NCBI GenBank assembly: GCA_964368605.1
Contig: CAYJBP010000038.1
Span: 1-19,423, forward strand
DNA from: CAYJBP01 sp964368605
Lineage (GTDB): Bacteria > Bacillota > Dehalobacteriia > UBA4068
Direction: 5' to 3'
Length of the DNA: 19,423 nt
In this document: piece by piece, positions 1 through 6,644 of the stretch
Numbering within the stretch: position 1 is the stretch's first letter
How the letters are laid out: every line of letters starts with the position of its first letter
Made by a program: the position numbers and the translations under genes
The notes under the pieces: model-generated
The model's database searches: none
What the model was told of the DNA's origin: nothing
What the model saw: only the letters and a program-made list of their open reading frames with translations

Positions 1-187
1 GATATATTCCTGCCTTACAGGGGCTAAAACTGCTCCCCAAAAACACTGCAAACCCATAATCCTAACTTAACTCGGCTTTGCGGTTTTTATGATTGTTTAT
101 TATCCTAGCCTAAAAAGGCTCTTGTCTTTTTACACTAACTAGGCAAAAATATTAACGGCTAATAAATATCCCCTAACAAAACTGCAT

Positions 188-1072
188 CTAGGCATACTTA
201 AGGCCATACTCTTTAACCAAGTCTTGCAAAATAAGATCGGTTTCCTCGGTTGCCGCTACCAGCGGCAAGCGGCATGGGCCTGCTGCAAAGCCCATTAAGT
301 TTACGCAATGCTTTACCGGGATAGGATTGGTATCGATAAACATCTTGCGGAATAAGGGGAATAACTCTAAATGCTTGGCCTGGGCTTTTGCCATATCGCC
401 TGCCGCAAAGGCCTCTGCCATTTCCTTTATTTGCCGCCCTGCTATATTGCCGGCTACGCTTACTATGCCCTTAGCTCCTAAAGCCATCATCGGTAAAGTT
501 ACCGAATCGTCGCCGGAATAAATAGCAATTCGCTCCGGCAATTGTAGTTTTAATTCGCTGGTTTGATCCATAATCCCGGTCGATTCCTTTACGGCCACAA
601 TATTGTCAAAGGCGCATAAACGGGCAATCGTTGCCGGCAAAATATTACATTGTGTGCGTGAAGGCACATTGTAAATCATTATCGGCAAAGGAGCGGCCTT
701 TGCTATTGCCGCAAAATGCTGGTATAAGCCCTCCTGCGGTGGCTTATTATAATAAGGAGTTACAGCCAAAATAGCATCGGCACCGGCCTTTTCGGCTTTT
801 TTGGTTAACTCTACCGAATGGGCAGTATCATAGCTAGATGTACCTGCTATAACAGGTGCTTTGCCCTTTAATACCTCTTTAACGGCGCTAAATAATTTAA
901 GCTTTTCTTCCTCGCTTAAAGTGGGGCTTTCGCCTGTTGTGCCGCAAATAACCAAGGCATCGGAACCATTATTGATTAAATACTCGGCAAATTCCTGCGC
1001 TTTTTGATAATCCACCTTAAAATCCGCAGTCATAGGCGTAATCATTGCTGTTATTAATCTGCCAAAATCCAT
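188..1072 (-). CDS. dapA: 4-hydroxy-tetrahydrodipicolinate synthase
   Basis: Condenses pyruvate with aspartate semialdehyde, the committed step towards diaminopimelate and lysine, in the cytoplasm. The 294-residue length is normal for the family, a TIM-barrel class I aldolase. The expected active-site residues are all visible: T45-T46 in GTTGESPTL, Y108 in TPYYNK, Y134 and R139 in YNVPSR, and the Schiff-base lysine K162 in AVKEST. The ATG is preceded by a perfect AGGAGG (1078-1083, minus strand) at 5 nt spacing, which fixes the start. It lies 59 nt after asd on the same strand, and asd makes its substrate, so the two are probably one transcript from the promoter upstream of asd. I see no strong terminator after it. 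Lysine feedback cannot be judged from the sequence. Identification is secure from motifs; members of the wider DHDPS/NAL superfamily are the only alternative and are made unlikely by the asd neighbour. Confidence 0.96.
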   Translation of the reverse strand: MDFGRLITAMITPMTADFKVDYQKAQEFAEYLINNGSDALVICGTTGESPTLSEEEKLKLFSAVKEVLKGKAPVIAGTSSYDTAHSVELTKKAEKAGADAILAVTPYYNKPPQEGLYQHFAAIAKAAPLPIMIYNVPSRTQCNILPATIARLCAFDNIVAVKESTGIMDQTSELKLQLPERIAIYSGDDSVTLPMMALGAKGIVSVAGNIAGRQIKEMAEAFAAGDMAKAQAKHLELFPLFRKMFIDTNPIPVKHCVNLMGFAAGPCRLPLVAATEETDLILQDLVKEYGLKYA

Positions 1073-1131
1073 ATGTACCTCCTAAATTTTGCTATCTAAA
1101 GTATATGCTTAATTTTCATAATTGATGCCTA

Positions 1132-2148
1132 TTAAATTAAATTCATCTCAATCATTTTTTCGGCAATTTGGATTGCATTGGTAGCTGCGCCTTTGCGTAA
1201 TTGGTCGGCTACTACCCATAAAACCAAGCCATTATCGCAAGAAATATCCTTGCGGATACGGCCTACATAAACGGTATCGGTATCGCTTAAAGGATAAGGC
1301 ATCGGATAAATATTTTCTCTCGGCTGATCCATTACCTTAATGCCCGGGGCATTAGCCAGCAATTCTCTGGCCTTTTCGGCACTTAGCGGCTTTTCGGTTT
1401 CGATATTAATCGCCTCGGAATGACTGCGCAATACCGGCACCCTAACCGCCGTGGCGCTAAGCTTGATATCCTGATCATGGAACATCTTTTGAGTTTCCCA
1501 GGTCATTTTCATTTCTTCTTTGGTATAGTCATTATCTTGCCATACATCAATATGGGGAATTAAATTGCAGGCAATTTGATGGGCAAAAAACTTAGGATCG
1601 GAAATTGGCTGGCCATTAGCTAATTCGGCCAATTGTTGCATAAGCTCGGCAATACCTTCTGCCCCTGCCCCCGATGTAGCCTGATAAGTAGATACCACAA
1701 TGCGCTTAATTTTGGCATAATCATGCAAGGGTTTTAAGGCTACCACCATTTGAATGGTAGAGCAATTAGGATTGGCAATAATGCCCTTATGCCAGGTTAA
1801 ATCCTCGGGGTTAACCTCGGGCACAACTAAGGGTATGGCCGGATCATAGCGAAAACTGCTGCTATTATCAATAACAATAGCGCCTGCTTTAACCGCATCA
1901 TGGGCATATAATTTGCTAGCCTCGCCGCCGGCAAATAATACGATATCCAAACCATCAAAGGCATTGGCATCGGTTAAACCTACTGTATATTCTTGGCCAT
2001 TAAATTCAATCTTTTTGCCAACCGAACGTGCCGAAGCCAACATTCTTAATTCCTGATACGGAAAATTGCGCTCGGCCAAAACTTTCATCAATTCATGGCC
2101 TACCGCACCGGTAGCACCAACTATACCAACATTATACTTACGAGTCAT
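1132..2148 (-). CDS. asd: Aspartate-semialdehyde dehydrogenase
   Basis: Reduces aspartyl-4-phosphate to aspartate semialdehyde with NADPH, feeding lysine/DAP, threonine and methionine synthesis. The 338-residue protein has the N-terminal NADP-binding loop GATGAVGHEL (residues 11-20), the catalytic cysteine C129 in NPNCSTIQM, Q156 in TYQATSGAG, and the acid-base histidine H243 in RSHSEAI. The C-terminal dimerisation segment is complete. GGAGG (2155-2159, minus strand) sits 6 nt before the ATG. It leads the asd-dapA pair and has its own promoter overlapping the end of the upstream methyltransferase gene. No aspartokinase gene is present here, so the first pathway step is encoded elsewhere. Confidence 0.96.
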   Translation of the reverse strand: MTRKYNVGIVGATGAVGHELMKVLAERNFPYQELRMLASARSVGKKIEFNGQEYTVGLTDANAFDGLDIVLFAGGEASKLYAHDAVKAGAIVIDNSSSFRYDPAIPLVVPEVNPEDLTWHKGIIANPNCSTIQMVVALKPLHDYAKIKRIVVSTYQATSGAGAEGIAELMQQLAELANGQPISDPKFFAHQIACNLIPHIDVWQDNDYTKEEMKMTWETQKMFHDQDIKLSATAVRVPVLRSHSEAINIETEKPLSAEKARELLANAPGIKVMDQPRENIYPMPYPLSDTDTVYVGRIRKDISCDNGLVLWVVADQLRKGAATNAIQIAEKMIEMNLI

Positions 2149-2182
2149 TTTAAACCTCCGGTTTTGATCTGATTTATATTCT

Positions 2183-2194
2183 GGCTAATTAGCC
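2183..2194. promoter_or_regulatory. 12-bp perfect palindrome in the asd leader
   Basis: GGCTAATTAGCC is a perfect palindrome located about 12-23 nt after the predicted transcription start of asd. Its position just downstream of the promoter would suit a repressor operator, but no cognate regulator is identifiable and a chance palindrome is possible. Confidence 0.25.
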
Positions 2195-2211
2195 CAAGTG
2201 GCCGATACTAT

Positions 2212-2240
2212 ATTATATCCTTTTTTGAGCAATTTAGCAA
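2212..2240 (-). promoter_or_regulatory. Probable sigma-A promoter of asd-dapA
   Basis: On the minus strand a TATAAT (2212-2217) lies exactly 17 nt downstream of TTGCTA (2235-2240, four of six matches to TTGACA). The -35 element overlaps the stop codon of the methyltransferase gene, so the promoter occupies the whole available gap. The predicted start is near 2205. Confidence 0.6.
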
Positions 2241-3040
2241 GTAGGGAAATTGCGTTTTGCCGCAGTGGCATATAATAAAATAGCCGCTGCTATGGCAGCA
2301 TTTAATGATTCTACCTGATTGGCCATCGGCAAAAAAACTTTTTGGCTGCAAGCTTTTTGCCAAAAAGGGCTAAGGCCGCAGGCCTCATTGCCGATTAACC
2401 AGGCATGGGCAATGCTTAAATCGATATCGGTATAAGGCTTTGCCCCTTCTGCTGCCGCACCTAAGCAGGATATTTGATTTTGCTGCAAATAGTTTAGGCC
2501 ATCATTATCATCCTTTAATTGCCAAATTGGCAAATTAAAGATAGCCCCCATCGAGGCGCGTACGGTTTTAGGCGCTAAAACATCTACCGTTTGCGGGCTT
2601 AAAATTAGGCCTTGGCAACCGGCGGCTAAGGCGGTGCGCATAATTGTGCCCAAATTGCCCGGGTCGGCCAGGCGATCGGCCAGCATTAAAAAATCGGCCT
2701 TAAAATTAAAAGGCTGCTCGATATTTTTAATATGCGCCAGCAAAATTAGGCCTTGGCTATGCTCGGTGGCGCTAATTGTGCTAAGTAGTTTAGCATCTAC
2801 CTGATAAAGAGGCGTGTTTTGGGCGCCAAGGGCGGCAATTAAGGACGCATTACGTTCTTTTTGCTCAAAATCATCGCTAAAAATGGCAGCTTTAAGCGGC
2901 CACTTGGCCTTGATGGCTTCTTCGGCTAGGCGCAAACCTTCTACCAAAAAGCAATTATGCTTTAGCCTGCCCTTTTTATCATGCAGCATCCGGGCTGTTT
3001 TAAGCAGATTATTATCTTTAGAATTAATTATTTGCCTCAT
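2234..3040 (-). CDS. TrmH/SpoU-family (SPOUT) RNA 2'-O-methyltransferase
   Basis: Transfers a methyl group from S-adenosylmethionine to a ribose 2'-OH in RNA. The 268-residue protein has an N-terminal SpoU substrate-binding-like domain (about residues 28-105) and a C-terminal knotted SPOUT domain carrying the three family motifs: 1, DPGNLGTIMRTA (126-137, N129 and R135); 2, IGNEACGLS (216-224); 3, VESLNAAIAAAILLY (243-257, N247). It follows rplT as Bacillus ysgA follows the infC-rpmI-rplT cluster; YsgA/RlmP is reported to methylate the A-loop of 23S rRNA. Orthology here is inferred from order and length, so the target nucleotide is unproven. In Bacillus pheST comes next; here asd-dapA does instead. 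The Shine-Dalgarno is weak (AGGT-like, 3046-3049), and a terminator hairpin lies only about 8 nt upstream of the start, so expression probably depends on readthrough from rplT. Confidence 0.88.
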   Translation of the reverse strand: MRQIINSKDNNLLKTARMLHDKKGRLKHNCFLVEGLRLAEEAIKAKWPLKAAIFSDDFEQKERNASLIAALGAQNTPLYQVDAKLLSTISATEHSQGLILLAHIKNIEQPFNFKADFLMLADRLADPGNLGTIMRTALAAGCQGLILSPQTVDVLAPKTVRASMGAIFNLPIWQLKDDNDGLNYLQQNQISCLGAAAEGAKPYTDIDLSIAHAWLIGNEACGLSPFWQKACSQKVFLPMANQVESLNAAIAAAILLYATAAKRNFPTC

Positions 3041-3045
3041 ATTTT

Positions 3046-3084
3046 ACCTAAAAATAAAGGGCTGCCGCTTTTGCGACACCCCTT
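3046..3084 (-). terminator. Rho-independent terminator/attenuator after rplT
   Basis: Minus-strand hairpin with outer arms AAGGG/CCCTT (3080-3084 with 3057-3061), one mismatch, and an inner 6-bp arm TGTCGC/GCGGCA including one G-U pair, closing an AAAA loop (3069-3072). It is followed by TTATTTTTA. It lies between the rplT stop and the methyltransferase start, so it ends the ribosomal-protein operon or limits expression of the downstream gene. Confidence 0.7.
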
Positions 3085-3091
3085 AAATTCT

Positions 3092-3445
3092 TTACAGATT
3101 AGCCTTGGCCAATTCGGCGAATTGACTAAAAGCGGCATTATCATTAACGGCTAATTCGGCAAGCATTTTACGATTTACATTTACACCGGCTTTTTTAAGG
3201 CCATGAATCATATTGCTATAGGAAAGGCCATTATCCCTGGCGGCAGCATTGATACGGGTAATCCACAATTTGCGGAAATCGCCCTTCTTTTTGCGCCTAT
3301 GGGCAAAAGAAAAATTCATGGAGCGCAAAACCTGTTGGTTAGCAACTCTAAATAGTTTTGAACTACTGGCACGGTAACCCTTAGCCAATTTTAATATCTT
3401 TTTATGACGTTTATGACGTGTATAACCTCTTTTAACTCTGGTCAT
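3092..3445 (-). CDS. rplT: Large-subunit ribosomal protein bL20
   Basis: Binds 23S rRNA early in 50S assembly and, in Firmicutes, represses its own operon by binding the infC leader. The 117 residues match the family's usual length. The very basic N-terminal extension (TRVKRGYTRHKRHKKIL) and the globular C-terminal half with RRKKKGDFRKLWITRINAA are diagnostic. The ATG has an AGAGAGG ribosome-binding site (3453-3459, minus strand) 7 nt upstream. It is the third gene of infC-rpmI-rplT, 32 nt after rpmI, and is followed by a terminator hairpin. Confidence 0.98.
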   Translation of the reverse strand: MTRVKRGYTRHKRHKKILKLAKGYRASSSKLFRVANQQVLRSMNFSFAHRRKKKGDFRKLWITRINAAARDNGLSYSNMIHGLKKAGVNVNRKMLAELAVNDNAAFSQFAELAKANL

Positions 3446-3477
3446 TGTTGAACCTCTCTTTCTAACTTAGGCTTAAA

Positions 3478-3675
3478 TTAAGCATAAGGGATTAATTTTT
3501 TTAATACTTTGGCATCTGCGGCGGTAGCAATATCGCTTTGACGCAAATTGCGCTTTCTTTTAGCGGATTTTTTACCGAGAATATGGCTGCAATAAGCATG
3601 ATGACGCTTAATTTTGCCGCTGCCGGTAACTTTAACCCTTTTGGCTGTACCACGATGGGTTTTCATTTTAGGCAT
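3478..3675 (-). CDS. rpmI: Large-subunit ribosomal protein bL35
   Basis: Small basic 50S subunit protein. The 65-residue length is exactly that of the family. The signature start PKMKTHRGTAKRVKVTGSG and the KKSAKRKRNLR stretch are seen, and the C-terminus ends in KVLKKLIPYA, as is common in bL35. A GAGGGG ribosome-binding site precedes the ATG. It lies between infC and rplT, the classical order, and is probably transcribed only from the infC promoter. Confidence 0.98.
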   Translation of the reverse strand: MPKMKTHRGTAKRVKVTGSGKIKRHHAYCSHILGKKSAKRKRNLRQSDIATAADAKVLKKLIPYA

Positions 3676-3720
3676 AGTTTTCCCCTCATTTCTTTAACTA
3701 ATTTCGCTTTATGCGTATAA

Positions 3721-4224
3721 TTAATTGCCCTTAGGGGCAAATATAACAACCATGTTACGCCCTTCTACTTTGGGTTTGCGCTCTACAATGGCTATATCTT
3801 CCAAGCGCTCCATCATGCGCTGGCAAAGCACCATACCCAATTCGGGGTGGGTAATTTCTCTACCCCTAAACATAACTGTTGCTTTAACTTTATCTCCGTC
3901 TTTTAAAAAGCGTTCGGCATTTTTAAATTTAGTCTCAAAATCATGGTCCTCGATATTGGGACGAAATTTAACCTCTTTAATCTGGATAACTTTTTGATTT
4001 TTGCGCACTTCTTTTTCCCGTTTGATTTGCTCAAAACGGTACTTACCATAATCCATAATCCGACAAACCGGCGGTTTGGCATTAGGGCTGATTTCTACCA
4101 AGTCTAACCCGGTAGAAAGGGCTCGATGCAAGGCATCTTTGGTTGCCATTACAGTTTGCTCATCATCGCTAACCAGGCGAATTTCCGGTACTCTTATTTC
4201 TTCATTAATCCTTAATTCTTTAAT
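3721..4224 (-). CDS. infC: Translation initiation factor IF-3, AUU start
   Basis: IF-3 binds the 30S subunit, prevents premature 50S joining and proofreads start-codon choice. Starting at the ATT at 4222-4224 gives 167 residues, the family norm. The N-domain begins KELRINEEIRVPEIRLV, the linker is lysine-rich (KREKEVRKNQK), and the C-domain holds IKEVKFRPNIEDHD and GREITHPELG. The start is set by GGAGGTGA (4230-4237, minus strand), an exact match to the anti-Shine-Dalgarno, 5 nt before ATT. A longer reading from TTG at 4305 would add 27 hydrophobic residues, but those codons coincide with the leader attenuator and are not family sequence. AUU starts in infC are known from Escherichia coli and other bacteria and make synthesis sensitive to IF-3 level. 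It is the first gene of the infC-rpmI-rplT operon. Confidence 0.95.
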   Translation of the reverse strand: MKELRINEEIRVPEIRLVSDDEQTVMATKDALHRALSTGLDLVEISPNAKPPVCRIMDYGKYRFEQIKREKEVRKNQKVIQIKEVKFRPNIEDHDFETKFKNAERFLKDGDKVKATVMFRGREITHPELGMVLCQRMMERLEDIAIVERKPKVEGRNMVVIFAPKGN

Positions 4225-4229
4225 TGAGG

Positions 4230-4237
4230 TCACCTCC
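4230..4237 (-). promoter_or_regulatory. Ribosome-binding site that fixes the infC AUU start
   Basis: Minus-strand GGAGGTGA, fully complementary to the usual 16S rRNA 3' end, lies 5 nt before ATT (4222-4224). No such site precedes the TTG at 4305 or the in-frame GTG that lies within this motif. Confidence 0.9.
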
Positions 4238-4244
4238 GCAAAAT

Positions 4245-4270
4245 AAAAAAAAACGGCTACTAAGCCGCTT
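4245..4270 (-). terminator. Attenuator terminator in the infC leader
   Basis: Minus-strand stem AAGCGGCT/AGCCGTTT with a TAGT loop, followed by an unbroken U tract. It ends 8 nt before the infC ribosome-binding site, so it must be bypassed for the operon to be expressed. Confidence 0.8.
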
Positions 4271-4368
4271 ATAGCCAAAACAAATAAAATAGCTGTTTTG
4301 TTCAACCCGTGCTCATCATTATGGCCGGGCGAGAAGCGGCAAGCTTCTACTTAAAAGTTAACATTGTT

Positions 4369-4397
4369 ATTATAGCACTTGGGTCTTTTATTGTCAA
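4369..4397 (-). promoter_or_regulatory. Consensus sigma-A promoter of infC-rpmI-rplT
   Basis: Minus-strand TTGACA (4392-4397) and TATAAT (4369-4374) are separated by exactly 17 nt: a full consensus match, as expected for a strong ribosomal-protein promoter. The predicted start is near 4362. Confidence 0.9.
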
Positions 4398-4425
4398 TAG
4401 TTTTTTTTTGCGTAAAAAACAATAG

Positions 4426-4445
4426 CTTAGGGCTTAGCCCCTAAG
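4426..4445. repeat. 7-bp-arm inverted repeat between divergent promoters
   Basis: CTTAGGG and CCCTAAG flank a 6-nt spacer. It lies about 30 nt upstream of the infC -35 element and about 60 nt upstream of the plus-strand promoter for the DUF2225 gene. It lacks a T-run, so it is not a terminator. It could be a protein-binding site; its function is unknown. Confidence 0.35.
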
Positions 4446-4502
4446 ATATTGCCAAAGCCTACTGTTTATTAGAAAAAATCGCCTAAAACTTTTAATTTTT
4501 GC

Positions 4503-4531
4503 TAGTCAAAACCTGGGTTTTACTATATAAT
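4503..4531 (+). promoter_or_regulatory. Possible promoter of the cNMP-like/DUF2225 gene
   Basis: TAGTCA (4503-4508, four of six -35 matches) and TATAAT (4526-4531) are 17 nt apart, 33 nt before the TTG start. The surrounding AT-rich stretch offers other -10 choices, so the exact element is uncertain. Confidence 0.45.
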
Positions 4532-4564
4532 AATATATATAGCAACAAGAAATGAGGGTTTAGC

Positions 4565-5938
4565 TTGTTAAATAATATTTCCTCCCTCAATAAAGCCGAT
4601 ATTAAACGCTTTGAGCCTGATCGCATAATTGTGCGTCAAGGCCAACAAATTAGCCGCATGTACTTTATTTTGCAGGGCAATATTGGCCTTTATGAAAATT
4701 ATATGCAAAATAGCGAACAAAAATTAGATACTTTGCAAAGTGGGCAGTTTATTGGCGTGCGCTCTTTATTTTTGGATGCGCCGCAACAAACCACCGCCAT
4801 TGCCGAAAACGAGGTTTTGCTGCTTAAAATAGATCGCGAAAATGTTTTTGAATTTATTCAAAGCCAGCCCGAAACCGGCTTTATTTTGATTAAAAACCTT
4901 TGCCTGCGCCTAAGCAAGGCCGAGCTGCAAAACGAGCGCCTTGATCGCCAATTACGGGTATTAAATGCCGCCTTGCATAGGGATGCCAAGGCCGAAAAGC
5001 CGCCTTTATCAGCCAATGCCTTTGCCGAAAAGCCAACTGCTGATACTGCTGATACTGCTGCTTTGTCTGCAATATCCTCTCGGCCAACCAGTTTAAAGAA
5101 TAAACCTTTGCCGCCGGAGGCCGCCTTTAATTTGGCTTCTAAAGCCGCATCAGCTGCCGATGATAATAGTGATCAAGCCTATAAAATCGATGATAGCCAG
5201 CCTTATGGTGCGCTTTTTCCCAAGGGGCATGGTAATTATTATTTGCCATTGCCCAATAATAGCCAGGAATATTTATTCGAAAAAACAATTTCTTGCCCGC
5301 AATGCAAAAAGGCCTTGCCGATTTTGGCTATTAAAAAATCCAAATTGCATGAAATTAAAACCGATGCCAGTTTAAGGGTATATTATAAGGATATAGAGCC
5401 TGCTTATTACGAGGTTGTTACCTGCCCTCATTGCTGGTTTTCGGCCTTTACCGATGGCTTTGGCAATGTGGGGCGAGTAGTGCCCGAGCATTTGGCCAAG
5501 GCGCTTGCCCCCTATAAAGACGATTTTAGCCTGCCCTTATTTGATAAAAGGGATGCTTTAAGCGTTTTTGGCGGCTATTATTTGGCCTTAATTTCGGCGG
5601 AAATTTGCTTTGGCAATCAGCAATTAATTCAGGGCAAATTATGGTTAAAGTTAAGCCGTATTTATGAGGATTGCCGTGATTTTAAAATGGCCGAATTTGC
5701 TCTGCAAAAGGCCTTGGACAATTATGAATATACTTATCATAATATTACGGTGGCCGCCCAACAAAATCAGCAATTATCTTATATTTTGGGCGATTTATAT
5801 TATCGCAAAGGCAATACCAAAAGGGCCTATAATTACTTTTACCAGGCACGAATGGACAAAATGGGCTCGGCTGTATTTAAGCGCCGTGCCGAAAGCCGTA
5901 TCGAAGAAATCCGCAAGGAAATGCGCAAGGAGGATTAG
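4565..5938 (+). CDS. cNMP-binding-like domain fused to DUF2225 protein
   Basis: Function unknown. Three parts are visible in 457 residues. Residues about 5-130 resemble a CRP-type cyclic-nucleotide-binding domain (VRQGQQISRMYFILQGNIGLY, then LQSGQFIGVRSLF and the closing helix). Residues about 140-215 are an Ala/Pro/Ser-rich linker containing the microrepeat TADTADTAA (159-167). Residues about 235-457 match DUF2225, with paired zinc-ribbon-like CPQC (244-247) and CPHC (287-290), then TPR-like helices (about 355-435). There is no helix-turn-helix, so it is not an ordinary CRP regulator. The phosphate-binding cassette is degenerate: where cAMP binders have Glu after FG and an Arg before S/T, this has FIGVRS and QQTTA. 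The TTG start is supported by GAGGG (4554-4558) 6 nt upstream. The downstream TRIC-like gene begins 10 nt after its stop. Confidence 0.75.
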   Translation: MLNNISSLNKADIKRFEPDRIIVRQGQQISRMYFILQGNIGLYENYMQNSEQKLDTLQSGQFIGVRSLFLDAPQQTTAIAENEVLLLKIDRENVFEFIQSQPETGFILIKNLCLRLSKAELQNERLDRQLRVLNAALHRDAKAEKPPLSANAFAEKPTADTADTAALSAISSRPTSLKNKPLPPEAAFNLASKAASAADDNSDQAYKIDDSQPYGALFPKGHGNYYLPLPNNSQEYLFEKTISCPQCKKALPILAIKKSKLHEIKTDASLRVYYKDIEPAYYEVVTCPHCWFSAFTDGFGNVGRVVPEHLAKALAPYKDDFSLPLFDKRDALSVFGGYYLALISAEICFGNQQLIQGKLWLKLSRIYEDCRDFKMAEFALQKALDNYEYTYHNITVAAQQNQQLSYILGDLYYRKGNTKRAYNYFYQARMDKMGSAVFKRRAESRIEEIRKEMRKED

Positions 5939-5948
5939 CTTAACCCTA

Positions 5949-6593
5949 ATGGAGCAATTGGTTTTTTTAAGTTTGGATATTATCGGCACCATCGCCTTTG
6001 CGGCATCCGGTGCTTTAGCTGCTATGCGTAAAGGATTAGACTTGCTTGGCGTGATCATTATCGGTGGCACTACCGCCATTGGCGGAGGTATTATTCGTGA
6101 TATTATTTTGGGCATTCATCCACCGCAAACATTTGCCGACCCCCAAAATGCTATAATTGCGGTTATTGTAGCAATTATTGTTTTTTTCTATATTAATATT
6201 AGGCATAAGGTTTTAAGCAATATAATTTTAAGCCGCACCTATACCCTTTGCGATGCCTTGGGCATCGGTATTTTTGTGGTATCGGGAGTAAATGTGGCCA
6301 TCGAGGCCGGTTTTGGTCATAACTTTTTTTTGATGACTTTTGTTGGCAGCCTAACCGGCTTAGGCGGCGGTGTTTTGCGTGATGTTTTTTTAAATACCAT
6401 CCCGGTTTTGCTTAAAAGTGATGATATTTATGCCACTACCGCTATTTGTGGTGCGCTTTTATATGCGCTTTTGCTGTATTTTGGTTTAAGCAGCAGTTGG
6501 GCTTCTTTAATTACAATTGGTAGCGTGGTGATAATCCGCCTTGCCGGCCAGCAATTATGGCTGCATATGCCTTATTCTAAAATGGAAGATTAA
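5949..6593 (+). CDS. TRIC/UPF0126 family membrane protein
   Basis: A 214-residue, all-membrane protein with about seven hydrophobic segments and an internal duplication: repeat 1 has LDIIGTIAFAASG (9-21) and GGGIIRD (45-51); repeat 2 has CDALGIGIFVVSG (101-113) and GGGVLRD (139-145). This GGGxxRD pair is the hallmark of the UPF0126 family, annotated as trimeric intracellular cation channel homologues; one E. coli member, YicG, has been linked to glycine transport, so the substrate here is open. I start at ATG 5949; a longer reading back to 5664 runs inside the DUF2225 gene and lacks family character. The only Shine-Dalgarno, AGGAGG (5928-5933), lies inside the end of the preceding gene at an unusually long 15 nt, so translational coupling is likely. 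Confidence 0.88.
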   Translation: MEQLVFLSLDIIGTIAFAASGALAAMRKGLDLLGVIIIGGTTAIGGGIIRDIILGIHPPQTFADPQNAIIAVIVAIIVFFYINIRHKVLSNIILSRTYTLCDALGIGIFVVSGVNVAIEAGFGHNFFLMTFVGSLTGLGGGVLRDVFLNTIPVLLKSDDIYATTAICGALLYALLLYFGLSSSWASLITIGSVVIIRLAGQQLWLHMPYSKMED

Positions 6594-6644
6594 ATACATA
6601 AAAAAAGCCCAAGTTAACATACTAAGCTAAAAAGAGGTACTCTT

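Larger units (their letters stand above)
4225..4362 (-). ncRNA. infC leader with L20-type transcription attenuator
   Basis: The roughly 138-nt leader between the predicted start (about 4362) and infC can form mutually exclusive structures. A 5' hairpin AGAAGC/GCTTCT spans 4332-4348. A terminator hairpin has core CGGCT-TAGT-AGCCG (4254-4267, extendable to about 4251-4270) and runs straight into nine U residues (4245-4253). The leader segment GCCGCTT (4334-4340) is exactly complementary to AAGCGGC (4264-4270), the terminator's 5' arm, giving a 7-bp antiterminator. In Bacillus the equivalent operon is repressed by L20 binding its leader and favouring termination. I infer the same here from operon content and topology; I cannot align it to the L20_leader covariance model by eye. 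Confidence 0.72.

Noticed and set aside
109..132. AGCCT/AGGCT hairpin downstream of dapA
   Set aside because: 5-bp stem; the T-rich stretch follows it on the plus strand, whereas dapA is on the minus strand, so it is not a convincing dapA terminator.
5664..5948. 95-codon N-terminal extension of the TRIC-like ORF
   Set aside because: It lies wholly inside the DUF2225 gene in another frame, lacks family similarity, and a Met start at 5949 gives the family's normal length.
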